Of a DNA stretch of 64,000 nt, positions 29,633 to 38,602 are shown piece by piece (positions within the stretch are counted from its first letter, which is position 1; every line of letters starts with the position of its first letter). The notes beneath the pieces were generated by a model. That model searched no databases and had not been told where the DNA came from. It worked only from the letters and a program-made list of their open reading frames with translations. Position numbers and translations under genes: made by a program. The stretch spans positions 1 to 64,000 of the forward strand of contig NZ_JBAWJZ010000012.1 of NCBI RefSeq assembly GCF_043876835.1, in the 5' to 3' direction. The stretch is from Yeosuana sp043876835 (GTDB lineage: Bacteria > Bacteroidota > Bacteroidia > Flavobacteriales > Flavobacteriaceae).

Positions 29633-30658
29633 ATGGAGCTAGTTAAATTAAACAATCCAGTTATGTTTGTACTTAATAACAAAGAGCCAAATAAATTAGC
29701 TCATTTTTTAATAAAAAGGCACTGGTTGGCTAACGGTGAAATTATAACATCCATGTCAAAACCGGGTGAAGGGAATATGAATTATGTATTGCGAATAACT
29801 ACAAGTAGCACATCCTTCATTTTAAAACAATCTAGGGCCTATGTTGAGAAATATCCTCAAATAGCAGCACCCGAAAAAAGGGTAGTAACTGAAGCAAAAT
29901 TTTATACTAAAATTAGTGAAAACCCTTCAATTCAGAAGCGAATGCCCAAAATATTGGGTTTGGATATTGCTAATAATATAATGCTTCTGGAAGATTTAGG
30001 AATGGCCAATGATTATACCACTCTATATGCTTTAGATAAAAAAATTTCTGACGATGACATCCATGTTCTCATAATCTATTTAAATGATTTGCACCATGGC
30101 TTTAAGAAATCAAAAGTTGATGATGAATTATCTAATTTGGAATTAAGAAAACTAAACTATGAACACATTTTTCACTATCCATTTTTGGAATGTAATGGCT
30201 TTGATTTAAATATGGTTCAAGCGGGGTTACAAGAATTGGCCCAACCCTACAAAAGAGATACTTTTTTAAAACAAAAGATAGAACACTTAGGGGAACTCTA
30301 TATGTCTAAAGGAGCCTATTTGCTGCATGGTGATTATTACCCAGGAAGCTGGTTATCAACCGAAAATGGCATTAAGATTATAGATCCAGAATTTTGTTTC
30401 TATGGCCAACGTGAATTTGATTTGGGCGTTTTAATCGCTCATTTAATTTTAACAAAACACGAACAATCCATAATAGATAAGGCAATTGAAAATTATAAAA
30501 CTTTCCGTGAACTGAATATGGACATGTTGAATGGATTTATTGGTGTTGAAATTATGCGGAGATTGATAGGGTTAGCCCAATTGCCTTTACAGATGGCTCT
30601 AATTGAAAAAGAAAAACTAATGGGATTAGCATATCACTTAATAACACAAAAACGATGA
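29633..30658 (+). CDS. APH/MtnK-like small-molecule phosphotransferase
   Basis: A 341-residue kinase of the aminoglycoside-phosphotransferase/choline-kinase fold. It is closest in look to 5-methylthioribose kinase (MtnK): N-lobe GEGNMNYVLRI and FILKQSRAYV with the ATP-binding lysine, catalytic loop LLHGDYYPGSWL and metal loop IIDPEFCFYGQREFDLG. MtnK phosphorylates a 5-modified ribose released from methylthioadenosine, so a ribose or nucleoside-derived substrate is a fair inference, supported by the nucleoside hydrolase gene that overlaps its stop by 4 bases (ATGA). A member of another phosphotransferase subfamily cannot be excluded. Confidence 0.78.
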   Translation: MELVKLNNPVMFVLNNKEPNKLAHFLIKRHWLANGEIITSMSKPGEGNMNYVLRITTSSTSFILKQSRAYVEKYPQIAAPEKRVVTEAKFYTKISENPSIQKRMPKILGLDIANNIMLLEDLGMANDYTTLYALDKKISDDDIHVLIIYLNDLHHGFKKSKVDDELSNLELRKLNYEHIFHYPFLECNGFDLNMVQAGLQELAQPYKRDTFLKQKIEHLGELYMSKGAYLLHGDYYPGSWLSTENGIKIIDPEFCFYGQREFDLGVLIAHLILTKHEQSIIDKAIENYKTFRELNMDMLNGFIGVEIMRRLIGLAQLPLQMALIEKEKLMGLAYHLITQKR

Positions 30659-31617
30659 AAATTTATAAACTGTGGCTATTTTTATTGATTACGAACTCAA
30701 TTACAGCCCAAACCAAAGTTTGGTTCGATACAGATATTATGATAGGCATGCCGGATAAAGTGGCACGTGAGGTTGATGACGGTATTACCTTGATTATGGC
30801 TCTAAAGCAGCCCCAAATCCAAATTGTTGGCATCAGTAATATTACCTATGTGGATTATGGCTATACTGTGATTCATAAAATTTTAAACTGGCATAACAAG
30901 GGTGCCGCCATTCCAGTTTATAAAGGTTCAACCTTCGCCAATGATCTAGGAACGGAAAATAATGCGACAAGCGCTCTGTATCTAGCATTAAAGATGGACA
31001 AACTGACTATTTTAGCGCTTGGTCCATTGACCAATATAGCAACCTTGGTTAAAAACCATCCAGATATTATTCCTCAAATAGAACGTGTTGTGATGTGTGC
31101 TTCCCGGACTCCTAACTTACCTTTTAATCCTGGTAATGGAAAATTAAATGTATTTGATTATAACTATGAATTTGATACCGCTTCAATGGATGTTTTATTG
31201 AACTCTCCCATCCCCTTGGAGTTTGCGGGATATGAACCGAGTTCATATACACACATTGGCAACATTGATTTGGCTAGTTTGGACTTAAATAATGAAGCTG
31301 ATAAATGGTTATATGAAATTGTACAACCATGGATGTCATTAAACGAAAGCTTATTTGGGGTTCGTGGTTTTATTCCTTTTGATTGTTCTACTTTGGGTAT
31401 TGTAACACATCCTGAATATTTTACATATTATGAAGATATCCCCATAAAAGTAATTTATAAGAAAAATGATGCCGTGGAAATTCAACCAGATAAGCTTTTT
31501 AAAAATTTTCTAGAAGTGTCTTATGAGTTTAAAACCAAAAAGAAAGTAAAATATGCTCGAAGGGCCTTACAAGGTTTTGAAGAAAAGATTTTGGAAACAT
31601 TGAGTGCTTCAAGATAG
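30655..31617 (+). CDS. Exported inosine-uridine-type nucleoside hydrolase
   Basis: A 320-residue nucleoside hydrolase that cleaves the N-glycosidic bond of ribonucleosides. The N-terminal calcium-binding aspartates are spread over FDTDIMIGMPDK and REVDDGITL, an insertion compared with the usual DTDxGxDDA. Other family marks are LTILALGPLTNIA and NYEFDTAS, where the family usually has a NxxxDxxA-like active-site segment. A signal peptide (MKIYKLWLFLLITNSITAQ) places it in the periplasm. Its start overlaps the kinase stop, so the two are translationally coupled. Together with the TonB receptor it fits uptake and periplasmic cleavage of a nucleoside-like compound. Confidence 0.85.
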   Translation: MKIYKLWLFLLITNSITAQTKVWFDTDIMIGMPDKVAREVDDGITLIMALKQPQIQIVGISNITYVDYGYTVIHKILNWHNKGAAIPVYKGSTFANDLGTENNATSALYLALKMDKLTILALGPLTNIATLVKNHPDIIPQIERVVMCASRTPNLPFNPGNGKLNVFDYNYEFDTASMDVLLNSPIPLEFAGYEPSSYTHIGNIDLASLDLNNEADKWLYEIVQPWMSLNESLFGVRGFIPFDCSTLGIVTHPEYFTYYEDIPIKVIYKKNDAVEIQPDKLFKNFLEVSYEFKTKKKVKYARRALQGFEEKILETLSASR

Positions 31618-31642
31618 TCGATATTTATATTTAATGAAATAA

Positions 31643-31891
31643 AAAGTCGTTAAAGTTAACACTCATTCCATATACTTTGTTTCTTATAATGAAAATGTAG
31701 TCTTAAATAAAGCAGATAGAAAGTTAAACTATGGAATTGATGCCAATTTTAATATAACCTCATCTTTAAAATTAAACACAACAATTAATCCAGACTTCTC
31801 CCAAGTTGAAATTGATGACCAAATCACAAACTTAACAAGATTCAATATTAGTTTCCTTGAAAGAAGAAGTGGATCAATTAAAAGCTCTTAA
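31643..31891 (+). pseudogene. DUF5916-family fragment
   Basis: An internal open frame with no start codon. It contains KLNYGIDANFNITSSLKLNTTINPDFSQVEIDD and NLTRFNISFLERRS in adjacent stretches, the hallmark of DUF5916 outer-membrane-type proteins (NPDFxQVE...NLTRF). Only about 80 codons of a protein normally over 700 aa remain, followed by TAA. It is the first of a string of gene remnants reaching to 33.7 kb. Confidence 0.7.
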
Positions 31892-31925
31892 TATTATCGG
31901 TTGAAAAACAGAAACCGATTTTCTT

Positions 31926-32066
31926 TTTGGCAAATTTAAATCATATAATGAAAGAACTACGGGAACAGGGTTTCATTTAGCTAATATTGATGACGCCATA
32001 AATTTTAATAATTTTCACGAAGCCATTCATTTAGGGTTTATGATTGGCATTAAAAAGTTTGTTTAG
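31926..32066 (+). pseudogene. DinB-family C-terminal fragment
   Basis: A 46-codon open stretch without a start, ending in TAG. Its end (NFHEAIHLGFMIGIKKFV) resembles the final metal-binding helix of DinB-family proteins, which typically read HEalHxGyIxxLrR. An intact DinB-family gene lies at 45887-46333. Confidence 0.45.
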
Positions 32067-32155
32067 TTAAAAGCGAATTATTATATGTTTTAAAAAATAA
32101 GGTAAGGCAATTTAACAAGCTATTATAACAAAAAGAAACTTTTAAGTGTCTAATA

Positions 32156-32986
32156 ATGATTAGAACTTTTGATATTTATCAAGTAGACGTTTTTACTGAA
32201 AATAAATTTCAAGGAACCCCACATAAACTGTAGTTTGGAATGCCGGTGGTTTTTCAAATGCAGAAATGCAAAAAATAGCTAGACAACTAATCAATTCTGA
32301 AACAGTTTTTATTCATTTAAAAAATAAGTGCTGCCCATCGTTAAGATATTATCCAACCTAAGAAATAGATAGCTCGGGTCATGCAACAATTGCAGTAGCA
32401 CATATTTTTACAAATAAAAAGGATATCAAAACCTAATTCGTTTCAAAACCAATTTAGGGAATTTGGAAGTTGAAAACGATTGTAGTACGCTATCATATAG
32501 TGCACGTGCATGCCGATTTGAAAATATTTTAAATGAAAAACAGAAAGATGAATTGATTGAGATACTTGGTTTAAACTCTATTGACGTATATCCTGGTTTG
32601 TCATTTCACGTAATAAATGGAGCAAGTAACAAACTGATAACACCCTTAAATCCAAACAAGCAATTTTAAAATCAAATCCAGATATTCAACAACTTTAGAA
32701 ATACTGTAAAGAGAATACGGCCCCAGGTATTTTTCTTAGCTCTATTGCCAAACAATCAGAAAGGTTTGTTATCTATGGTAGAATGTTTGTTCCACTATTG
32801 GGCATAAATGAAGATCCTGTTAAGGGCAACTCTTGCACTCCTATGATTACTTATATCAATAAGTATAAAATAGTAAATTGGGGTTTTTTAAAAAGAGATA
32901 TACAATGTTATCAAGGAGATTCGGTTGACAGAGAGAGGACGGTCCTTATTAAATTTGAATTTGCCAACAACAATATAAAAAAATAA
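32156..32986 (+). pseudogene. PhzF-family isomerase, heavily degraded
   Basis: It starts as a good PhzF protein (MIRTFDIYQVDVFTENKFQG), then shows stops and frame changes. Later recognisable pieces are EMQKIARQLINSETVFI-like sequence, SSGHATIAVAHIF, a middle stretch at 32463-32669, and the C-terminal IGINEDPVKGN-like GINEDPVKGNSC from 32783. Several independent lesions make this a dead gene. A second PhzF-type remnant occurs at 45627-45883. Confidence 0.8.
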
Positions 32987-33041
32987 GTATTGGCGGTAAA
33001 GCAATAATTGCATTTAAAACACTAGTTACTATAAAAACAAA

Positions 33042-33504
33042 ATGACAGGAATATTTCAGATAGATGAGCCAATAATCAAACTACTAGAATATTTTTTAAT
33101 CGGGTTGGTAGCAAGCTTTTATGGTAGCATAACTGGTGTTCCCTTTATGCTTTCTATTCCTGCCCTAATTTTTATGGGAATTCCGGCCGAAACCGTATTT
33201 GTTACTAACAAACTAGGCGATTTAGGTCGTTTTTCTTTATCAACATTTAGGTTTGTAAAATCTGGAAAGGCAATTTGGAAATATGCAGTTCCTTTTATTC
33301 CTCTTGCAATTACAGGAGGCTTATTGGGTGCAAAACTTCCAACAATTTATAAATAAGGAAAAATTATATCTAATCGTTGGTATTGTCATATTGACCATGA
33401 TTCCTTTAATATTATTAAATAAAAACATTCGGTTTAAACAATCATACCCAAACCTGACTAAAACAATATTTGGATATGTAATATATTTTTTCTTGTCAAT
33501 ATAA
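33042..33504 (+). pseudogene. TauE/SafE-type membrane permease, frameshifted and truncated
   Basis: The first frame (ATG 33042) carries FLIGLVASFYGSITGVPFML and SIPALIFMGIPAETVF, typical of the first half of sulfite exporter TauE/SafE proteins. It stops near 33356, and the next homologous piece (LYLIVGIVILTMIPLILLNKNI) continues in another frame to 33504. The second half of the protein is not detectable. A non-functional gene. Confidence 0.72.
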
Positions 33505-33557
33505 GGAATGCTCAGAATCTCAACATTATTTATCCAATAATATTTTTAATACAAAAA

Positions 33558-33692
33558 ATCATAGAATTATCTGCAACACAATGGTACTGGCAAAACCGAT
33601 TTCAAGTTAATAAAGAGGAGTATCAAATTATTTTTTTAACTAAAGATGGTATTGATCAAGATTATACCTACAGTTTATTGGTAAACATTTAA
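33558..33692 (+). pseudogene. Internal fragment of an AraC-type regulator
   Basis: This short open stretch reads ELSATQWYWQNRFQVNKEE then YQIIFLTKDGIDQDY. It matches the linker region of the intact AraC regulator at 43426-44475 (VSAKQWYWQNPFQANKEE then YQIIFDTKDIIDQEY). It is a remnant of a second copy of that regulator. Confidence 0.72.
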
Positions 33693-33757
33693 TGCATCTT
33701 GTTGAACTAAAGTTTTAAAATCAATACAAAATACTTATTTGTATTTAAGAAGAGAGA

Positions 33758-33799
33758 GGAGAATTTAAAAATAATATAAATTTTACTTTTAAATTCTCC
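33758..33799 (+). terminator. Rho-independent terminator
   Basis: A perfect 13-base stem GGAGAATTTAAAA / TTTTAAATTCTCC with a 16-base loop, followed on the plus strand by GTTTTT. It lies between the plus-strand remnants and the convergent DoxX gene stop at 33815. Confidence 0.7.
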
Positions 33800-33814
33800 G
33801 TTTTTAATATTCTA

Positions 33815-34297
33815 TTAAAAGACAATCTTAAGACTATCTTTTTTCTTTTTAAATAATAGTTTGTCAATTGAATAGTTTCCCCCACCCATAACAATGAGAA
33901 CTAAAATCATAGCTATCCATAATAAGAAATATTCGTAACCCTCTCCAGCTTTATTACCATACCAATTCATAAAAAAACCGTGTTCAAAATGTACTGTAAA
34001 CATTATGGTTAATGCGAGAAAAAAGAAGGATATGGCCAAAATTCTAGTTGCAAAACCAAATAAAAGAGCTACAACTCCAAAAGTCTCTAAGATTATTGCC
34101 ATGAAGCCTAAAACCCATGGTATTCCCAATGTTTCAGTGAAGTAGTTCATAGTTCCTGTAAACCCGTAGCCTCCAAATAAACCAAAGAGTTTTTGAGCGC
34201 CATGGGGGAATACAACAATACTCATCAACACTCTTAATATCAGTGGACTCCATGATGAGTTAGTCCTGAATAATAACACTTGAATGTTTCTCATCAC
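33815..34297 (-). CDS. DoxX-family membrane protein
   Basis: A 160-residue integral membrane protein with four predicted helices and the DoxX hallmarks: LILRVLMSIVVFPHGAQKLFGLFGG at the first helix and the helix beginning ETFGVVALLFGFATRILA. The role of DoxX proteins is not settled; they occur in redox-stress contexts. Its ATG overlaps the stop of the SnoaL-like gene by 4 bases, so the two are coupled. It lies downstream of a Crp-type regulator in the same direction. Confidence 0.88.
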   Translation of the reverse strand: MMRNIQVLLFRTNSSWSPLILRVLMSIVVFPHGAQKLFGLFGGYGFTGTMNYFTETLGIPWVLGFMAIILETFGVVALLFGFATRILAISFFFLALTIMFTVHFEHGFFMNWYGNKAGEGYEYFLLWIAMILVLIVMGGGNYSIDKLLFKKKKDSLKIVF

Positions 34298-34647
34298 GAA
34301 TTGTAATAAAATTTTTCATTGATAATCATTCCATCCTTCCATAATTGAACCGATATTTGATTATAAATTCGTTTACCCCAGTCTTTATGGATGTAATTGT
34401 AATGCCACTCCACCATTGAAACATTCTTACCAACGGCAACTTTTTTGGGAATACAGGCTTTGAAATCAATTATAGATGCAAAAAATTCCTCTTCTCTTTT
34501 GCGATTTTCATCTTTACCAACAGTAGGTTCATTTTCGTTCTCCTGCATACTAACATCTTGGTGGTAATACATTTCAAAGGCCTCTAGGGCTCTTCCCTTG
34601 ATTACTAAATCATTTAGACCATTAATCTTTTCTTCGATTGTTTTCAT
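34294..34647 (-). CDS. SnoaL/NTF2-like small protein
   Basis: A 117-residue cytoplasmic protein of the SnoaL/NTF2-like cone fold. The N-terminal helix LVIKGRALEAFEMYYHQDVSMQEN and later strands (MVEWHYNYIHKDWG, ISVQLWKDGMIINEKFYY) are typical. A related protein is encoded at 42977-43330. It is coupled to the DoxX gene. The ligand or reaction is unknown. Confidence 0.8.
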   Translation of the reverse strand: MKTIEEKINGLNDLVIKGRALEAFEMYYHQDVSMQENENEPTVGKDENRKREEEFFASIIDFKACIPKKVAVGKNVSMVEWHYNYIHKDWGKRIYNQISVQLWKDGMIINEKFYYNS

Positions 34648-34748
34648 AAGTCATAATTAAATTAAACAAAGCACAAATTTCAAGTTAAACGAAACCATTG
34701 ACATTGAACTAGTTTAAAAAATTATATTATTCTAGATTAATTTTTGGA

Positions 34749-35327
34749 TCAAGAATTGATATTTGATCTAATTTTGCTTAAAAATTCTTTACTCATTCCT
34801 AGGTAAGAAGCAACTAAATATTGAGGAATCCTTTGTTCAAGGTCAGGATAATTAATCACAAAATTCTTATATCGTTCTTTGGCAGAAAGTGAATTATTAA
34901 GGATAATTCTTTTCTGAGAAGCTATAAAAGCTTTTTGAATTATCAATCGAAAGAAACGTTCCAATTTTGGTAAATGATTATATAGATAATTTAGCTTCTC
35001 CAGGGAAATCTGAAATAATTCTGTATCCTCTAAGCATTGTATATTATAATCAGCTTTAGTCTTATTAATTAAGCTTCCTAAATCAGACACCCACCATCCT
35101 TCAACAGCTAGCATGACAACATGCTGATTTCCAAATTGATCAACGTAAAACACTTTTACCGAACCTGAAATTAAAAAATTTTCGTGCCGACAAATATCTC
35201 CTTGCTGCAATATATATTGACCTTTTAGAAATCTTCTTGTCTCTATATTTGAAAGAATTAAGTTCTTTTCTTTATCGTCTAGCTTTATGTAACGGTTAAG
35301 ATATTCTAAAAAAAACTGTTCTTTCAT
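34749..35327 (-). CDS. Crp/Fnr-family transcriptional regulator
   Basis: A 192-residue regulator with an N-terminal cyclic-nucleotide-binding fold (FLKGQYILQQGDICRHENFL, GSVKVFYVD, EGWWVSDL) and a short C-terminal HTH (RIPQYLVASYLGMSKEFLSKIRS). The cAMP-contact arginine/glutamate pattern of true CRP is not evident, as is common for Bacteroidota members. It lies about 100 bases upstream of the SnoaL-like/DoxX pair on the same strand and probably controls it. Confidence 0.9.
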   Translation of the reverse strand: MKEQFFLEYLNRYIKLDDKEKNLILSNIETRRFLKGQYILQQGDICRHENFLISGSVKVFYVDQFGNQHVVMLAVEGWWVSDLGSLINKTKADYNIQCLEDTELFQISLEKLNYLYNHLPKLERFFRLIIQKAFIASQKRIILNNSLSAKERYKNFVINYPDLEQRIPQYLVASYLGMSKEFLSKIRSNINS

Positions 35328-36001
35328 AATGGATATTAAATTTTGTTATAATAATGATACAGATAGGGTTTAATTATTCAGAAAATTAGAAAACATCTTA
35401 AGTTAATAATTATTTACAAAATTAATCATATTTATATAATGTCATGATTGAAAACAACAGAATTGCAGGAGTTGATAATGTCAAATTTTATCAAAAGTTA
35501 GGAAAATAACATATTTTTAGCTTTTATGTTTCCAAGAGACCATTAAAAGTAGAAAATGATAATCCTTACTTAATTCCAAACCCTTTCTCTCCTCCGATCA
35601 CTAATAATACATGTAAGTAAGTTTTATTCTATGGGAAACCGTAGTCCAAAATGTAGTCTTGAACAAAAATTAATATAGATCCAGGGATTTCTTTAAAATT
35701 AAGTCCGAAAACCAAGAGTATGCACTTTTAATACTAGCATTAAAGTATTAAGAAACATGGCGCTATCAAGGATAGTAGGTCAACAATATGATTTCGGAAT
35801 TTACAGAGACAAATGAATAAAAAGCCTTTTGGGAAAATTTATTTCTAAACCATGTTTTATATAGTAAAAGCATTAACAGATAATTTTTTAGTGCATTTGA
35901 AACCTAAGCCTAAAAAGACTATTACTTTACCAAACTTAAGTTTTATCTAAAAATTTGTTTACCGAATGTTCAGTAATAAAATATTTTTATATACTAGCAC
36001 A
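35328..36001. other. Intergenic region, no recognisable gene
   Basis: About 670 bases between divergent regulators. A 21-codon frame at about 35443 (MIENNRIAGVDNVKFYQKLGK) and a few short open stretches were seen but match no family I recognise. The region looks like decayed sequence. Confidence 0.4.
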
Positions 36002-36534
36002 ATGAGACCACAAAAAATACTACATAAAGAAATCGTAAAAGGTTTAGCTAAAGTGTTTCGCTCTAAAGGTCATGAAGCGGCTAGTTTAATAGAACTATCT
36101 GAAGTTACTGGACTTAAAAGAACATGTTTATACCATAGTTTCCCTAATGGAAAACAAGAAATGGCAGAATCTGTTTTAAATCATATAGCTAAATGGGTTC
36201 AGGAAAATGTATTCTCTACCTTGAATAATGAAAACCTCTCACCAGAAGTAAGACTTAAAAATGGATTACTCCAGATTAGAACGTTATACAATGGTGGTAG
36301 AGAAGCCTGCGTTTTTAGAGCATTTTCAATGCAAACAGGGTGCACTTTTTCGAACAAAATATTAAAAATGGTATTAATGAGTGGATTGATAACTTTACAG
36401 AGATAGGGATTTCTTTGCAGTTTTCTCCTAAAGCTGCCAAAGAAAATACTATTAAAACATTAATAGAAATACAAGGTAGTCTAATCGTATCAAAAGGATT
36501 GAATGATGTCAATTTCTTTGAAAAAAACAATTGA
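36002..36534 (+). pseudogene. TetR-family regulator (LmrA/YxaF-like), frameshifted
   Basis: From ATG 36002 the N-terminal TetR HTH is clear (KEIVKGLAKVFRSKGHEAAS, ELSEVTGLKRTCLYHSFPNGK). The ligand-binding half begins CVFRAFSMQTGCT, then changes frame in the T run at 36346-36350 and continues FEQNIKNGINEWIDNF to the stop at 36534. Six T residues instead of five would restore a protein of about 178 residues. The frame was open 12 codons before 36002, but MRPQKILHKEI is the typical start. A decaying gene or a one-base sequencing error. Confidence 0.8.
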
Positions 36535-36611
36535 AAATATAGAATGTAGGTATATAAGCCGAAAATAAGAATTAATACTATCCTCTAACATTCCCAAAAA
36601 AAAATGTTAAT

Positions 36612-36695
36612 ATGAAATTACCTGAATTCAGCATTCATACTAGAACAGCCCCCAGCAGATTTAATTATGTAGAAAGTGGTAAAATAGATTGGTAA
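36612..36695 (+). pseudogene. Possible AhpD/CMD-type gene stub
   Basis: A 27-codon frame starting MKLPEFSIHTRTAPS, which resembles the N-terminus of alkylhydroperoxidase/carboxymuconolactone-decarboxylase-type proteins that often follow TetR regulators of this kind. The remainder is unrelated, so the match is only suggestive. Confidence 0.3.
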
Positions 36696-36841
36696 TTAAA
36701 AACCCATAAATCAAAAAAATCAATAACATTTATTGTATAAAACAAATAAAAAAATTAATTCCATTCCGTTTAATCTTATCAATTATATTAACTGGATGTC
36801 ATGATACGAAAAATATTAACCCCACAAATAGTACTGTAAAA

Positions 36842-37740
36842 ATGATTAAAACCCAAAACAAAATTAAAACGCATATCACAAAATTTAAAAAAATTAAAGT
36901 TAACGGTATCAATATAGCATATCGTGAAGCTGGAAACCCAGAGAATCCAACAATTGTCTTATTACACGGTTTCCCGGCCTCCTCACACCAATACAGAAAA
37001 GTACTTAATCAATTATCGGATAATTTTCACTTAATTGCACCAGATTATCCCGTGTTTGGAAATAGCGAATTTCCGCTACCTGAACAGTACAATTATACAT
37101 TTGATAATATCGCAAAAAACCATAGATTCTTTCTTAGAATTAAAAGGGATAAATTCATATGCGCTAATGATAACAAGACTACGGTGCGCCGATTGGCTTT
37201 AGAATTGCTACATCACATCCAGAGCGGATTACAGCCATTATCAATCAAAACGGTAATGCATATGAGGAAGGTTTAGGTGATGCTTGGAAAGGGATAAAAG
37301 CGCTTTGGAAAAATAGAAATGAAGACACTGAAAAGGCTCTATTACCGGCATTTTCATTAGAAGGACTTAAATGGCAATATACCCACGGATCCAGAAACAT
37401 AGAAACTATTAATCCTGATTCTTGGAATCTTGATTATTTGAGATTATCAAGACCAAATGCTCGTAAAGTAAACCTTGATCTATTCTATGACTATCAAAAT
37501 AATGTGAAACTTTATCCTAAATGGCAAGAATATTTAAGGGAAAATCAACCTCCCTATTAATTGTTTGGGGTAAAAATGACGAATTTTTTCCAGAGAATGG
37601 TGCTCAAGCATTCAAAAGAGATGTTAAAAACTATAGATTTTAATATTTATGACACTGGTCATTTTGCTTTGGAAGAAGATGGAGATTTAATCATACAAAA
37701 AATTAAATTGTTTATGCAAAAAATAAAGAAATATCGGTAA
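36842..37740 (+). pseudogene. Alpha/beta-hydrolase (haloalkane-dehalogenase-like), multiply frameshifted
   Basis: Frames together spell a full hydrolase: YREAGNPENPTIVLLHGFPA with the oxyanion segment HGFP, DYPVFGNSE, then in other frames SYALMIQDYGAPIG with the nucleophile-elbow region, NARKVNLDLFYDYQNN, LLIVWGKNDEFFPENG and the terminal histidine in IYDTGHFALEEDG. At least four single-base shifts are needed: extra A near 37114-37119, extra A at 37172, missing T near 37555 and extra T near 37638. A lipoprotein-type leader (LILSIILTGC) is readable just upstream without a start codon. A dead gene unless the region is poorly sequenced. Confidence 0.82.
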
Positions 37741-37892
37741 CAAACTACAAACTCATGCATTAAAAAGAATCCATTACAGTTTAGAAATTTCTATTGTATT
37801 AAAAACCATGTTTTGAAATCTTCTTGTATTCGTGTTTGTAAGGATGCTAATTAAGTGTCGACAGAATCTATGACTTACAAATATTAGTAAAT

Positions 37893-38597
37893 ATGAAACT
37901 TCCAAAACTCGTGACTTTTTTGTTTTTTTTAGGATTAAATTCTTGCATCCAAGACGATATTATAGCAGATTTTGTTCCAGAGGAAGTTAGGATTATTAGT
38001 AACGTGAATACTTTAACAGTAGGAGATGTTCTAAAATTGGAAGCCTCATACTTTAATAAAGTTGGACAAAAAGAAAACAAAACAATCGTTTGGGAAAGTT
38101 CTAATTTAAAAGTATTATCAATAGATGAAGCAAATACTATTAGCGCCGAATCTGAAGGAGATGCCACAATTTCAGCAAAAACAACTGGAGATTCTGGAGA
38201 GTTAACAGACAGCAAATTTATAATGGTTGTTAAAAAAGGAGATGTTGTAATGCCATCGGAAAGCATTAAAAAAGGAACCTTCACACCTACGTCCTCATAT
38301 GAATCAGCAGGTGATTTTGAAATTAAAAAAAATTCAACTGGTATACAAATAGAACTTTCTAGTAACTATATAGGAGATGATAGTTTACCAGGCTTTGCTT
38401 TGTTTTTAACTAACAATCCAAATTCTTTAGTCAACGCATTACAAATTGACGCATATGATGACTCCGATGGAGTACATTACAAAGGAGCTTTTATATATAA
38501 TATAGAAGGAGTTGGATTAAATGATTATAAATATTTAGTACAATGGTGTAGACCATTTTCTATACTTGTAGGACAAGCGTTAATCATGGATAAGTAA
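37893..38597 (+). CDS. Lipoprotein with Ig-like and DM13-like domains
   Basis: A 234-residue lipoprotein (lipobox LGLNSC, cysteine 18). Residues of about 30-115 form a bacterial Ig-like (BIG2-type) domain (SNVNTLTVGDVLKLEASYFN, VWESSNLKVLSIDE). The C-terminal 110 residues are DM13-like: IKKGTFTPTSSYESAGDFEI, GFALFLTNNP, and YLVQWCRPFSILVGQAL with the single conserved cysteine. It is followed after 5 bases by an outer-membrane barrel gene, the same pairing as the DM13 gene at 20513-20983. The Ig-like domain is the main difference between the two lipoproteins. Confidence 0.75.
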   Translation: MKLPKLVTFLFFLGLNSCIQDDIIADFVPEEVRIISNVNTLTVGDVLKLEASYFNKVGQKENKTIVWESSNLKVLSIDEANTISAESEGDATISAKTTGDSGELTDSKFIMVVKKGDVVMPSESIKKGTFTPTSSYESAGDFEIKKNSTGIQIELSSNYIGDDSLPGFALFLTNNPNSLVNALQIDAYDDSDGVHYKGAFIYNIEGVGLNDYKYLVQWCRPFSILVGQALIMDK

Positions 38598-38602
38598 ATT
38601 TT

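Noticed and set aside
37868..38284. Open frame of 138 codons on the minus strand
   Set aside because: Antisense to the Ig/DM13-like lipoprotein, whose signal, lipobox and pairing with the next gene are convincing.
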